A DNA stretch of 64,000 bases, taken from the NCBI GenBank assembly GCA_030762175.1, contig CM060833.1, forward strand, positions 1,304,501 through 1,368,500. Direction: 5' to 3'. A program made the position numbers and the translations under genes. This DNA is from Metallyticus violacea. Its lineage: Eukaryota; Arthropoda; Insecta; Mantodea; Metallyticidae. Below the pieces are notes generated by a model. The model was not told the DNA's origin. It searched no databases and worked only from the letters and a program-made list of their open reading frames with translations. This document shows, in pieces, positions 46,601-56,930 of the stretch (positions within the stretch are counted from its first letter, which is position 1; each line of letters begins with the position of its first letter).

Positions 46601-49600
46601 CCAGGTTTCATATAATGTAAACTATATATTTACTTGAACCTATGGGGGCCAGGATTCATATAATGTAAACTATATATTTACTTCAACTTATGAGAAGCAG
46701 GTAACTTATTTACTTCAGCTAAAAGCAATTGCAGCTCTCATCTACTTTCACCTTGTGTAACTTGCAGATTCTGATGCTGTCCGGAGTGGGACCTAGTGAC
46801 CACCTCAAGTCCCTCGGGATCTCCGTCATCCAGGACCTGCCTGTGGGAAAGAATCTGCAGGATCACGTTAATCTTATAGGCGTGTATGTCTCTCTCAACA
46901 AGACAGCCACTGAAATTCCTCTTTCCCAGCGTATCGAGGAACTGAAGGAATACGCGAGAAGTAGACGGGGCCCTTTATCCGGTGTGGGAACCCTGCAAGC
47001 GGGGCTCTTTCTCACAACCAAATACTCTGTTGACGCAGAGGCTCCTGACATCCAGTGCTCGTTCAATCCAGGGAGTGTGGAGGATTTCATATCGAACCCC
47101 ACTGATGTGCCAGACGTACAACCCTTGTCTTATTACGACGCGTTCTTTATCAGGTCTGTCGTGGTGCATCCAAGGAGTAGGGGTTTGGTGCTGCTCAACG
47201 ATACAGATCCCCTTGGGAGTCCTCCGCTGCTATACGCCAACTACTTTGGGGATCCCCTCGACCTGGAAACGCTCGTGGAAGGTAAGCAGACGTAAATTAT
47301 ACATGCCGCTTGTTTTCCTAGTTGTGTTTTTATTTAGAGGAAAATGTTCTTACCTTCAAATTCGAGATCACTGGGGTTGCGCATGCTCTAGCAATTCCAA
47401 AGTTGTGGGAAGTTACAGACTATGTCATACTTTAAGGAGAAATATTGGCGTTTGAATTTTGCTAGTCAAAATCACGGAGAAAACGCACTTTTTTATCCCT
47501 TAAACTTATTTGTATTATTCTTTCATCTAATAACTTCTGCTATATATTTTCATTTCCATTATCAGACGTGTTGGGTAAAATTTTGCTGTGAAAGAAAACA
47601 AAAACTAAACAAGGTAAAATTTGTTGCAAACATTTTACTAAAAATTAACAAACACTGCAATACTACAATTTTTCCATGCTCCAAATTTGTGGTCAAATCT
47701 GTACAGCACAATGGAAGAAAATTAAATAAACATAAAACGTTAGTGTGAGAAAATAAATTCTTAAATTGCTTTAAGTTGAAACTGTAATGTACTTAATGAT
47801 ATATCTTATGTACCTTGAGTATCATATACCTACAAGCAAAATCGTTTACACGTTATAGCTTACAGGGAGGAGGGGGTGGGAGAAATCCAAACAAAAATAT
47901 TCCTCCAAATGAAAATAGTTCTTCAAACATTTAATGTTTTACTATTGGCAACAATATTAAGTGATTGCTAATTGGGCGTGTAACCCACTCTTATAAACCG
48001 TAAAAATATTTTGTACTTTTTGAGATTAATTAATTTATTCACTCTGGCAAGAGTTAAGGCCATGGGCCCTTCTCTTCCACTCTACCAGCAAAAATACATA
48101 GTACAACATACACGGTTATATAACATACAGAAAAAACCAAATTAAAGACATATAGGTATTACATGTTAGAGAGTTGATAAAGATAGTGTTAGAATTCCAC
48201 TTGTTCTTCAATACTTTTTCTGGTGTACAAGAGGGCGAGGAAGAAAGGGGAGGAGGAAGAGGAGAAGGAGGAGGAGGAGGAGAAGTAGGAGGAGGAGGAG
48301 AAGTAGGAGGAGAAGGAGAAGGATCAAAAAGAAGGAGAGGGAGGAGAAAGTGGAGGAGGAGGAGAAGAAGAAGAAGAAGAAGAAGAAGAAGAAGAAGAAG
48401 AAGAAGAAGAAGAAGAAGAAGAAGAAGATAGAGACTGTTGTGATTTAGAGAGCTGAGATGACAATATCTGACTTCAGGAGAAAGGGAACTCCAGTGACAC
48501 GCTGAATGAGGTTCGGTGTCGAGGGATGGACAGTAAAGTCATGTTCCGGGTTCAAGGTAGGGGGGACATGCATACGAAGCAAAGAGGCGATGGTGGAGGT
48601 GCGGAACATTTGGAACAAGAGCATGAGGGAATGGAAGTCCTACGTTCTTTAAGAGATAGCCATGACAGTTGATTCCGTAGAAGTGTCACGTGATCAAATT
48701 TACGAGTGTTGAAGACAAACAAACACACGCATTATGAACGCGTTGTAATCTGTCGATCAACCCAGTACAAGACATCACAGTAATCATAACAAACACTTGA
48801 ATTAGATTGAGAAGTAGATCTTTTGTTTTAATGTGTGAATCAAAGTATTTTATTGCATATATGGGTTGCGGTTCTAGATCGCAGTCTATATGAACTCCTA
48901 GGTTTTTTTCGCGCTAATACAATTGATTACATTGTTATTTATCATGACGGGCGGCAATATTTGGTAATTTTATAATGCCTGTGATTTCAGCGGATTCAGT
49001 TTTAGTCGAGAGAGAGATGGAGGTCACGGCCTCGTCAGAGTAGAGGTGCGAAGCTACCACGACAGTAAGCTTAGCCAGTTCTACTCGATATTGCTATACA
49101 TCATTACATTTGCTGTTAGATATCCGAAAAGCACTAGGTCTAACTTGAACATTATTTCTCCTATAGTCAATACATTTTATTCTAGTGATGCTCCTATGGC
49201 ACTCCCGTATCTGAAGCATAATTTCCGATGTTTACCATCGCCTCTTGAAATGATGTTTTTAATAATATATAACGCCCATTCAGGTAACCCACAGGTTGTA
49301 CCCACTGCCGGGGAGGAAAAAAGCGCAACACTTAGAGTTTGTCTGATAAATTCATATATGATTTTCAGTTAAAGTAAAACAATCATTTGAGCAAACAAAC
49401 AAATTGTATATACATTTCAAGCAGTATTTCCATTTAATATCCAAAAGTTTGCGCCATATTTTGTAATCTTTGCTCTTCAAGTGGAATAAACTTATTTAAA
49501 AAGAGAATATCCCCATATTGGATTGAGCTTCCTCCACAAATCGTGACAGTTGCAATAGAGTGAAGTTCTCGCCAATATGTGGAGCATGTGAAAGCGGCAT

Positions 49601-52600
49601 CTCCTCAATACACGTGCATACCCCATACCATAACTTAGTACCTCCTCTTGGGGAAAACATACAAGCATCACTTCTATTTTCCAATTTGGGCACATCTGTG
49701 TAGAGAACTTGGATCTATTGCTCAATTGTTCATTTCACGTACTCTATGGCAAAGTGAAGACTATCTCTCCAATGTTGTCGACTTAACAGTGTTCCTGTGA
49801 CAGGCTTCCTTGGGTTCCGATTTGCTGTCTTCTTCTGCACATCCATTTCGAACCACTTAAAGACGATTTCTCGCCTCAACTGATGTCACAATGTCACACT
49901 TTGAAGATGGGAACAACAACAGTGATGAAAAACACCCTGCTGGTGTTAGTGCTGCGGACCAACAGAGACGAAGGTACAATCCTAAGACAGCGAAAGGTCG
50001 CTGTCAAACAAATAAACACATTAAAAGAGTGATCAGAAAGAAAATTATGCAGTTTTGTTCAAAAAACACCCGGTAGTAATATTAAACAAACATGGTAAGC
50101 GATATTAAAAGACTTGTTCAGAAGTACAATCTGTGGTTTTGTTCAACAAACATGGTAAACAATATTAAAAAAAAATTAAGCCACCTCCCGTTTTGTAAAT
50201 AATAGTGCTGTTCAAAAAATATAAATGTTTATTTTTCCATTACGTAGAGAGAGGGATACATCAGATAGCTAATATATTTAAAATAATAATTAATGATCAT
50301 TGCCTCCTGTTACACACATGTAAGGAAGATACGAAAGTTGGCTACTTGCAAAGTGGTACAAGCGACTCCTGTAACTTCCGAAGGTAAAATGGAGGGAGGA
50401 ATGTGCTGATAACGCAACATGTCCGGGCCTGTGCTTATGACAGGCTGAAGTATGCTTAACACTCCCTAACTGAACAAATTCATAGATCATAAACTTGTTT
50501 AATTTGTCTACTTATTAATGAATACAAATTATAGAGTTTTAATTTTTAATTACATTTGTTGTGGTTAATATCGCTGACGTGTTCATTTACTAATATCACA
50601 AAGGGAGGTTGCATGTGTGAAGGAAGAAAAAACCGTAACGCTTGCACGTTAATAACCTTTCTCTCATAGCAAGAGTTAATTTTGAACCACGCAAGCTCAA
50701 TGTTTCGTGGCCGTGCAATTTTAATATTTCGTCAATGCGGAACACTTTTTCTTGCCATTTATGAATCTCTGAGATTTTATCATGTCTCTTGACCGACGAG
50801 GAGTGCAGCCATAATTTCACCTCTTCTTTCACCGAAAAGGGTTTCTTTTCGTGAACATTGCGGAGCATTGTCCATAACCACAACACCCTCCTCTGTGAGG
50901 TTGGGAAAATGCTGATTGTTAACCCAAAGCTCAAAGTATGTGAAATTCATTTGACGATATCAATCTCCCGAGCTTTTGCCTGCTTGAAAATTTTATAATG
51001 AATTCTTCGCAAATTCCATTTTGGATCCTGCATGGACGATCATGAGACGGTTACGGAAATCCGGGTTAGTCAATACGCCTGTTTGACTTTCACTTTGCCA
51101 GCATTTTCTACTTGTTAAATTATTGTCCACCCAAGTTTCATTAATACACTGAGGGTGCCAAAAATGTATACACACTTTCACAGTAGATTTCTATTTAATA
51201 TATTTCAAAGTTGGACCGAAAAACATCAGCAATGTGTTGTATGATGTTCTGTAAACAGATGTCATTCATAGTGCGTTATGATAGCGTTGCTACGTGACAG
51301 GTAAATCAACAATGAACAAATGAAGCCAAGATTATAGTATGATATTCAGTAAAAAGATGTGACTCACATTACGTTATGATAGCGTTGCTACAACAAAATG
51401 GAGTCAAGATTATCGTTTGAACAGCTGAAAGCAATTTTGAAGTGTTGTTGGAAAACCGAGAATGTTGTTAAAAGTTCAAAGGCAATGGAGACGTGTGTAC
51501 AGAACAGAACCGCCAACGCGAGTAACAATTGCACGCATTCGAGACAAATTTGAGACTCGTGGTACCGTATGCGATGTTCACGAGGGCAGATCTGGGAGAC
51601 CTCGCACAGCAACAAGCCCCGCGTCCTCGGCTATGGTTTTGGAACGTTTTGAGCAGAAATCTACAAAGCAATGTGCACGTGAGACCGGGATTAGCAGAAC
51701 CAGCGTACGTCGTGTTATTAAAACAGAAAAGTTGAAAGTTTTCATCCAAAGACTTTTGCATGCATTAAAGGAACATGACCCTGAAACGGCATGTGCTGCA
51801 ATCGCAGTGGACACTTTCGCAAATGTTTCTCAATCAGTAGTTCAATGTACCCACAAGTGTATGGTGGGCATTTTAAGCAACTGTTGTAACTATAAAAGTC
51901 CAAGATGATTAGTACTCATCATTTTCTGTTTGTGTAAATTCAGTTTTGTTATATTAACATTTTTTTTTCTATGCTTGAAGTGTGTATACAATTTTTGGCA
52001 CCCTCTGTATGTACATGCACACACAGAGGTTAATAAACCACACCAAAATAATTTCAGGGATGTCATATATAAGCTATTCGAGATAGAAAGCATATGGCCT
52101 GTCTGTTCCAATTTAGAAGCTATGGCTATAAGTTTCTACGACACTGGCTAAAAAAGATGTCCCTCGAAAGCATAACGCATGATAACAAAAGGGAGGTTTC
52201 GGAGCACATCACTTTTTTTTTTCCTTTACTGATACAGCTTGTAGCCTGTTTTAATTACGCATTTAAATGTATACACTTAAATCAATTACAACACTTGCTT
52301 ACCAAAGGTAGGCTTAAACAACTGGGTGTCTTATATTCAAAGATTACCTAAATTTCATTCATGATTCTGTAATATGCGTATCGCAGCACTTCATATTGAA
52401 CAAAAATATTAACCGCATAACAAGAATTAACCCGCGGCCTACGGAACACCAGCTTTTGCGTTATGCATTACAATTAAACAACTCTCTAGCAAGAAGGCAT
52501 TGAACAGATGTCAGTGTCGCACTGTCACATGATTAGTTCGAAAAATGAGAGATTTTTGTGTCACTAAATTTTGAAAACGAGTTTCGGGAAATCGATATTT

Positions 52601-54951
52601 CCATGTCGGCAAGACAGCTTTAAAGACATTCTAGACCAAATTTTCACCCGACTTGGCTTTAACACCGAAGTATGAGCATCTAATGCAAATATTTTATTTA
52701 CGGACGCTCTTTAACGCCTCAGGTCATCAGCGTCTCATTCAACTCAGTGCGTAAAACGGCCCACAAATTTTGCTCAGAGGCCTCTTCTTTCAGGTTTGAG
52801 GTTTTTTTTATCGAGCCGTAAATGTACGACACGGGACCCACGGATTTACTTCCATTCCGAAGGAAGCCATAATTAGAATTTTTACGCCCGAAAAAATACA
52901 TCGGTCTTGGCCGGGATCGAACCCGCAATCTTGGGTTCAGGAGGAATTATGGTAACCACTACACCACCAGGACCGACAATGCAAAAATGTTTTACGCGTT
53001 ATGTTTAGTTGCGGACCATACACTGCCTATCTCAAATTGTTTGAATATAACATCTCTATACTCTCTGAAATAAATTCGGTTAGGCCATTAACACTCTATG
53101 TATCATACTTTTAAATGAAAAATAATATCTTGGAAAAAAGTAACTAAAATAAGAAGAATTAGAGAAGCAGAAATATTTTATATATAATGTTGTGCTATTG
53201 TTATATATGCAAGCAGCGTATTGCTTTCAGATGCAGCGCCATTTCATTTATGCTTGGCTTTTCAATTAATATTTTCCTTTAATTCTGTCACTTTTTCCAT
53301 TTGTAGCTCATTTCTTTAAGAACTCATCCCAGATTAAGGAAATGCGAGTCTTTCTTTTACTAGTATCATAAATTATTTGAACAAGCAGCGTATCCATGCT
53401 TTCAAAAACATTCGAATTCACTTTTGTATGCTTCGGAATAGACAGAGAAAACTCTCCGTCTTCAACCCTGATACTTGTTCTCACTATAGTGGAAGTATTG
53501 AATTTTAATGTTTTGGCTCATGCAGCTACCAATATTCTCAATTCCTTGAGCTTTACTTTTCCGCTCATTTCGTTGTTGTGGTATATCCATTACTTGCATG
53601 TATACATAACTAGTAGGCCAATATATGTGTAACACTTAACTAGAACGTCCAACTGTTCACTATTGATATTCACCTTTCGTTAATGCAATGAGAACGGACC
53701 GCCGTAAGTATTTGAACACATGCAGTGCGTAATGTTTTACTGGATCACACCGCAGGCTGATGTAACAAGCAACCAAATAACTGTTTATAAGTTTTGCATG
53801 TTAGATATTTCTTAATTTGAGGTGGGGCTGATGGTTTCTTTTCCATCTTGCGGCAAAGAAAGCGCGATTGTGGTGGCTCTCGTATCAGGTTTTAAAAGGC
53901 GAATGCGACAAGTTTTATTAAGTTTTTTTTGTACCAAAGAGTCTTCTCTATGGGAAAATCTTCCTTTTTGGTACATTTTTGTAGTTCTAGGCATGGATGT
54001 TTGTTCATTTTGGTTGTGAACAGAGACTGGTGTTCTCTTTAGGGGATGTCGTGTGTTTCTGCACAACTCCAAATTTTTTGTTGTGGACATTCCCTTAATG
54101 GCACCCAAAAGCAATTTGGAAGCAACTTTTTCCATTAGTTCTGATAGGGAACAGAACAGTTGAAACTTTCTTATTTGCTCACTTCTCCTTTTCATTGAGA
54201 ACAGAAACATCTCAAGTCATTACTGTCTTCAGCAAGTCCTGTAGGATCTGAAATTGACATGCTGTGCATGTTTGACACATATTCCGTTTAATGCTGGAAT
54301 CAACCACGTGCAAGAATATCTGTGTACGCATATTCGTGCAATGTGTCACAGTAAGTCCAGCGTGTACTTTTCCTGGAAGTATGAAGCAGCAAAGACAAAA
54401 ACTAATACTAAGGAAGCGAAGTTTTGGTGCCGCCTAAGGATGATGCTGTGTTTATGTTTTACTTGGCAGATAAAGCCCTCATCTCCCCGCATACGCAAGG
54501 GATCTTCTTGGAAGTGAACCACACACTTTTTCCTGCGTAAGGAAGGATACATGTATGGTATGAGATGTCTGAATTCAGTGATTATGTTACAGGGATCAAT
54601 CTGGCGCTTAATATGCTTCACACCAAGACAATGCAACAGGCGGGTGCAGAGCTTGTCAAGCACAAAGTGCCAGAGTGCGCCAGCCTGGAGTTGGCGACGG
54701 ACGATTACTGGCGATGTCTCGCCATGCACTACACGAGCACCATATGTCATCCGGTAGGAACTTGCAAGATGGGTCCTGAACATGATTCTTCAACAGTTGT
54801 AGACCACACCCTCAGAGTTCACGGAATCCGAAACTTGCGCGTTATAGACTCCTCCATCATGCCCGTCATCACTCGGGGCAACACCAACGCTCCCACCATC
54901 ATGATCGGCGAGAAGGGAGCGGACATGATCAAGGAAACCTGGAAAGATTAG
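35090..54951 (+). CDS. GMC oxidoreductase gene 2 (glucose dehydrogenase [FAD, quinone]-like), six coding exons
   Basis: Joining 35090-35326, 37198-37362, 45394-45630, 45784-46104, 46768-47281 and 54593-54951 gives an uninterrupted 610-residue protein; all introns are GT..AG and frame is kept. Seen: [20 protein letters not shown] (54-73) for FAD binding, LLLEAGS, GMC signature 1 spanning the exon 2/3 junction (RGK, then [17 protein letters not shown]), GMC signature 2 spanning the exon 4/5 junction (GSLNSPK, then ILMLSGVG), [11 protein letters not shown], and the C-terminal active site with [10 protein letters not shown] (His544) and GNTNAPT (Asn590). ATG 35090 is the second base after an acceptor (AG 35087-35088), so at least one upstream non-coding exon is likely. 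The N-terminus holds a weakly hydrophobic stretch (residues 23-37) that could act in secretion, as in many insect relatives, but this is not certain. Introns 2 and 5 are 8.0 and 7.3 kb because of transposon insertions. Confidence 0.95.
36178..36505 (-). mobile_element. Truncated mariner copy in GMC gene 2 intron 1
   Basis: Aligns base by base with 21693-22030 (the 3' end of the mariner at 21697): 'tacgaggtagctccataac', 'ttgcaatacacttctcacat', 'cttcctcgaaggtcg', 'gctatagggtggatggccga'. Only the first quarter from the left end is present. Confidence 0.85.
37198..37362 (+). CDS. GMC gene 2, coding exon 2
   Basis: Residues 80-134. Acceptor ctgtgtttgcag ends at 37197 and the donor gtatta starts at 37363; both boundaries are phase 0. 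It reads [20 protein letters not shown], then [12 protein letters not shown] and ends VWNRGK, the first residues of GMC signature 1. Confidence 0.93.
37683..37746. repeat. (AT)n then (GT)n microsatellite in GMC gene 2 intron 2
   Basis: About 27 AT units followed by a short GT run. It lies inside repeat R1, at the place where the 14.6-kb copy has CA/TG. Confidence 0.97.
38579..38609. repeat. (ATT)n microsatellite
   Basis: About 10 ATT units within repeat R1. Confidence 0.95.
39160..39960 (-). mobile_element. Mariner-superfamily remnant in GMC gene 2 intron 2
   Basis: Minus strand reads [20 protein letters not shown], the DDE-type 'HDNARPH' block, then degenerate [16 protein letters not shown] and [15 protein letters not shown] sequence, while upstream [20 protein letters not shown] precedes QSV, the N-terminal helix region. 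Much of the middle is lost. Confidence 0.7.
40662..40693. repeat. (AT)n microsatellite
   Basis: About 16 AT units. Confidence 0.95.
41432..42262 (-). mobile_element. DUF4817-type transposon fragment C (minus strand), truncated by a mariner
   Basis: Minus strand carries [20 protein letters not shown], then [30 protein letters not shown] in shifted frames. These match the catalytic region of the same broad transposase group as elements A and B, but a different subfamily. The adjoining left part (41450-41660) is shared with 19300-19500. The element stops where the mariner at 42.26 kb starts. Confidence 0.6.
42263..43165 (-). mobile_element. Mariner-family remnant in GMC gene 2 intron 2
   Basis: Same family as the element at 0.4-1.3 kb (identical left end 'ttctaaaagttctcggcctg'). 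Minus strand reads [28 protein letters not shown], then in other frames [14 protein letters not shown] and [12 protein letters not shown], all broken. Confidence 0.75.
43770..43860 (-). repeat. Terminal motif of repeat R3 (reverse copy)
   Basis: 'atagacagacgatcctggtg', 'ctggagtcacgcctacttta', 'aacggcagcggagaaaaccg' is the reverse of the R3 end. Confidence 0.5.
44116..44153. repeat. (ATT)n microsatellite with T run
   Basis: About 9 ATT units then 12 T. Confidence 0.9.
44184..44400 (+). repeat. Unnamed dispersed repeat R4, copy 1
   Basis: Aligns with the reverse of 53990-54212: 'ttctgttctcaatgaaaagg', 'gtgagcaaa', 'attaagggaacttccat', 'ctggagttgtgaagaaac', 'cgcaacctaaaggaacaa'. Confidence 0.55.
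44525..44850 (+). repeat. Unnamed dispersed repeat R3, copy 2
   Basis: See the copy at 23300; shared end 'gggcttggttatctccgctg', 'ccgctcgtgaaaggagttg', 'ctccagcac'. Confidence 0.55.
45394..45630 (+). CDS. GMC gene 2, coding exon 3
   Basis: Residues 135-213. It follows an 8.0-kb intron ending tatgttgcag. It begins [20 protein letters not shown], continues [18 protein letters not shown], and ends QDYNAK at donor gtaaga (45631). Both boundaries are phase 0. Confidence 0.94.
45784..46104 (+). CDS. GMC gene 2, coding exon 4
   Basis: Residues 214-320. It follows a 153-bp intron ending ctgttttag. It starts [20 protein letters not shown], contains [12 protein letters not shown], and ends [13 protein letters not shown] at donor gtttgt (46105), phase 0, splitting GMC signature 2. 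Confidence 0.94.
46205..46700. repeat. 48-bp minisatellite, 10 copies, in GMC gene 2 intron 4
   Basis: The phrase 'gattcatataatgtaa' recurs every 48 bp, at 46221, 46269, 46317, 46365, 46413, 46461, 46509, 46557, 46605 and 46653. Each unit combines a TATATATTTACTTTAAC stretch with a G-run (tatgggggc). The array fills most of the 663-bp intron and stops about 65 bp before the acceptor of exon 5. Confidence 0.96.
46768..47281 (+). CDS. GMC gene 2, coding exon 5
   Basis: Residues 321-491 plus one base. Acceptor taacttgcag ends at 46767, just after the 48-bp minisatellite. It begins [18 protein letters not shown], contains [11 protein letters not shown], and the [18 protein letters not shown] motif, and ends ETLVE plus G at donor gtaagc (47282), phase 1. 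Confidence 0.95.
47284..48236. other. GMC gene 2 intron 5, first part
   Basis: AT-rich intron sequence; nothing recognised. Confidence 0.5.
48237..48430 (+). repeat. Purine-rich tract ending in (GAA)n in GMC gene 2 intron 5
   Basis: About 190 bases almost all A and G on the + strand (GGA/GGAGAA repeats, then about 22 GAA units at 48363-48429). The arginine/glycine-rich open frame across it is a by-product of composition. Confidence 0.95.
48431..49439. other. GMC gene 2 intron 5, unrecognised part
   Basis: A moderately GC-richer stretch (48440-48800) without recognisable protein or RNA. It could be an old transposon body. Confidence 0.4.
49440..49880 (-). mobile_element. Tc1-like transposase fragment
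   Basis: Minus strand reads [20 protein letters not shown], then [12 protein letters not shown], comparable to the Tc1 block 'L..RHR..RL.FA..H..WT...W..VLFTDES'. Two stops break it and the downstream catalytic part is only faintly recognisable. Confidence 0.4.
50620..51148 (-). mobile_element. DDE_3-type transposase fragment, cut at its 5' side by element B
   Basis: Minus strand reads [34 protein letters not shown], then (other frames) [38 protein letters not shown] and [10 protein letters not shown]. This is the order of DDE superfamily endonuclease domains (first D in ETWVD, second in VMDNAP, final E in IELAW). Stops and frameshifts are present. Confidence 0.7.
51149..52007 (+). mobile_element. 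DUF4817-type DNA transposon B, internally deleted, with TIRs
   Basis: 859 bp with inverted ends CTGAGGGTGCC and, reversed, CAGAGGGTGCC; TA follows on the right (52008-52009) and CA precedes on the left, a likely mutated TA. The plus strand encodes [20 protein letters not shown], then the HTH part [20 protein letters not shown] with [20 protein letters not shown], then jumps to the C-terminal [20 protein letters not shown]. The catalytic domain is missing. It overlaps element A at both ends but has a different deletion. Confidence 0.9.
52010..52680. other. GMC gene 2 intron 5, unrecognised part
   Basis: No coding or repeat identity found. Confidence 0.4.
52698..52977 (-). mobile_element. SINE family 1 copy with target duplication
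   Basis: Minus-oriented complete copy ('ggtcggtcctggtggtgtag' head when reversed, B box 'gggttcgatcccggccaaga'). Flanks AATGCAAATATTTTA (52682) and AATGCAAAAATGTTTTA (52978) look like a diverged duplication. Confidence 0.85.
52978..53989. other. GMC gene 2 intron 5, unrecognised part
   Basis: AT-rich; no recognised feature. Confidence 0.4.
53990..54212 (-). repeat. Unnamed dispersed repeat R4, copy 2
   Basis: Reverse of the sequence at 44184-44400. A 133-codon minus-strand frame (53812-54210) starts in it ([20 protein letters not shown]) but has no recognised domain, and the other copy lacks the frame. Confidence 0.5.
54593..54951 (+). CDS. GMC gene 2, coding exon 6 (terminal)
   Basis: Acceptor ttatgttacag ends at 54592. 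The exon completes Gly492 and reads [20 protein letters not shown], then the active-site block (His544 in [10 protein letters not shown] and Asn590 in GNTNAPT), and ends [11 protein letters not shown] with TAG at 54949-54951. The loop [11 protein letters not shown] has the usual family length. Confidence 0.94.
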
Positions 54952-55158
54952 CAGGAATCGCCATTGGGAACTCCATTCTTTTCGGCCATAACTCTAAAGT
55001 ACGTTGAGGTTGGGCGAAAGCTTGCAGTTCGACAATGGGTTCACTTCAAATCTTTAATGTGACTGTATCAGGAGACAGTTTATGTACTTTTTTTCTTATA
55101 TACTGCACTTTCTTTATTGGTTTCTTTTTTACATATAATCACGCAGAGAAATTCTTGT

Positions 55159-55203
55159 AATAAAAATGTGTACTTCCTTAAATAATAAATAAGAGAAAAT
55201 AAA
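55159..55203 (+). terminator. Candidate polyadenylation signals for GMC gene 2
   Basis: Three AATAAA hexamers lie at 55159-55164, 55184-55189 and 55198-55203, 208-252 bases after the stop. Any of them could define the 3' end; the choice cannot be made from sequence. Confidence 0.45.
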
Positions 55204-56874
55204 GTTTACAGTTGCGATACGCCCGGCTCTCCTTTCTACTACAGTGAGTTTTAGTGCGGCTACTTGCTGCAAATTTCCGTAAAAATACGGAAACATGGCT
55301 GAAAATTAGTACAGCCTGTCAATAAGGGCCCGGTCCCCAAAGAATATGCCATAATTGTTTGCCATTTTCTATTCTACTAGTCAACTTTTAAAAAGAAAAA
55401 TGCATGAAAACAGTGATGTATAACCGATTACTTTTTACGCAATAAACGCAGTTGTGGTAGCGGTAGCATGCGGACCTTCCGTTAGCAAGGGAAATTCATG
55501 GGCAAACCAGGATATGTATACATGTTAAACTTACACCTTAGGGCTTATATGTGCCCTCTTCCAAGCGGGTTAGACTTCTTCTTGCTTATTCCTACATTCT
55601 CTTGGGCTCGGTATACTCTCTTATCTTAAGAACCAGACGTCGAGGGACACCACAAATTACTAGTGGTTGTTTTCCAACTATTTTTGAATTTGGTGGTTTC
55701 CTCACTTTGTCAGTGAAGTCATCAAGTTTGTGTCCTATTTATTACATACATTTACAACATATTCCCTCAGACGACCATTCTTTCTAGAATTCTGTTGACA
55801 ATTTAAATTTTCGTTTATTAATCTGTACAGTTTCTTAGACCAAGGATACTCGAAGTATTTTTCTCCCCTCAGCTCTCTCTATATAACCTTCAGCTACAGT
55901 ATTACAGGTCGCTTAGTGGTTTGTAGGTCAGCTCCTGAATCAGCCAACAACAATACTGAGAATCTCCAGTAGGATTCGGTATTTTAAGGGTACAGCAATA
56001 TCCTTTGGAATTTTCGCAAACGTGTTGTTCCTTCTGGTTGTCTGGTACATTTACTGCTTCTGTATCGCATTACTAGTTCCGTCAGGGCGAAGATGAACAT
56101 ATTTCAGGACATATCGCTAACATATCCACACCATTACCGTCGTCACATATGACAAAAACTACCTTGCAAACCTTGTTGGAAAAAAAACACTGTCCTTCAT
56201 CTGCGACATTCTCCACCAGAACCAGCTAATCCAATAACGAGTGCCACTTTCACAAACAGAACTTTTAAGAAATGCAATTAGAGCAGTATATTTACCAACA
56301 TTGAAGTTTCTTTTCATGGAGATGACAGTCTGCAACATATAATAATACCTACACTTATGATTTAGGCTCAAAATATGCAAACTAAATCTTTTCATTTACT
56401 ATATTAATTACTTTCTTACTTTAGCACCATTTTACGTAACGCTCAAACACCAATTCATATTTCACCTTGGCAGAGCACCTAACTCAAAAACTAAAGGTTA
56501 TTTTCAAAAGAAATTATTTCCTTCCTCACAGCTTTTCGTCCGTTAATGTTATATCAAACTAATTACCATGTTCTTTCTAAACAATCATGAAATATGGAGG
56601 GATGCCCCAGGTAAGCTGGGACGATTTTGAATCACTCCCGCTCCTTCCACTGAACATGCTATCGCGTCGGTTCATCAAAATGTGCCTGCTGTCTGCTGGT
56701 ACAGTCTGACGCATAATGCTTCAAACGAGGCGTACATTGTTGGGCTTTCCGGCACCGATTAGAGCCTTTCGAAGCAGTAGAAAGGACTAAAGTGAAACAC
56801 CACAGGTAAATCACGTTTGGGCCGTGCAACACAGCTGCACAATATTGGTATTCCCACTTAGGTTCAAAATATAA
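55204..56874. other. Unrecognised sequence downstream of GMC gene 2
   Basis: No gene recognised. Short open frames have no domains. Confidence 0.4.
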
Positions 56875-56882
56875 TAATAATA

Positions 56883-56930
<48 letters not shown>
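56875..56930. repeat. (ATT)n microsatellite
   Basis: About 15 ATT units directly upstream of a SINE. Confidence 0.96.

Noticed and set aside
48174..48431. 86-codon frame rich in Gly, Glu and Arg
   Set aside because: It is the translation of a GAA/GGA repeat, not a gene.
54346..54783. 146-codon minus-strand frame
   Set aside because: Overlaps GMC gene 2 exon 6 in antisense; no domain.
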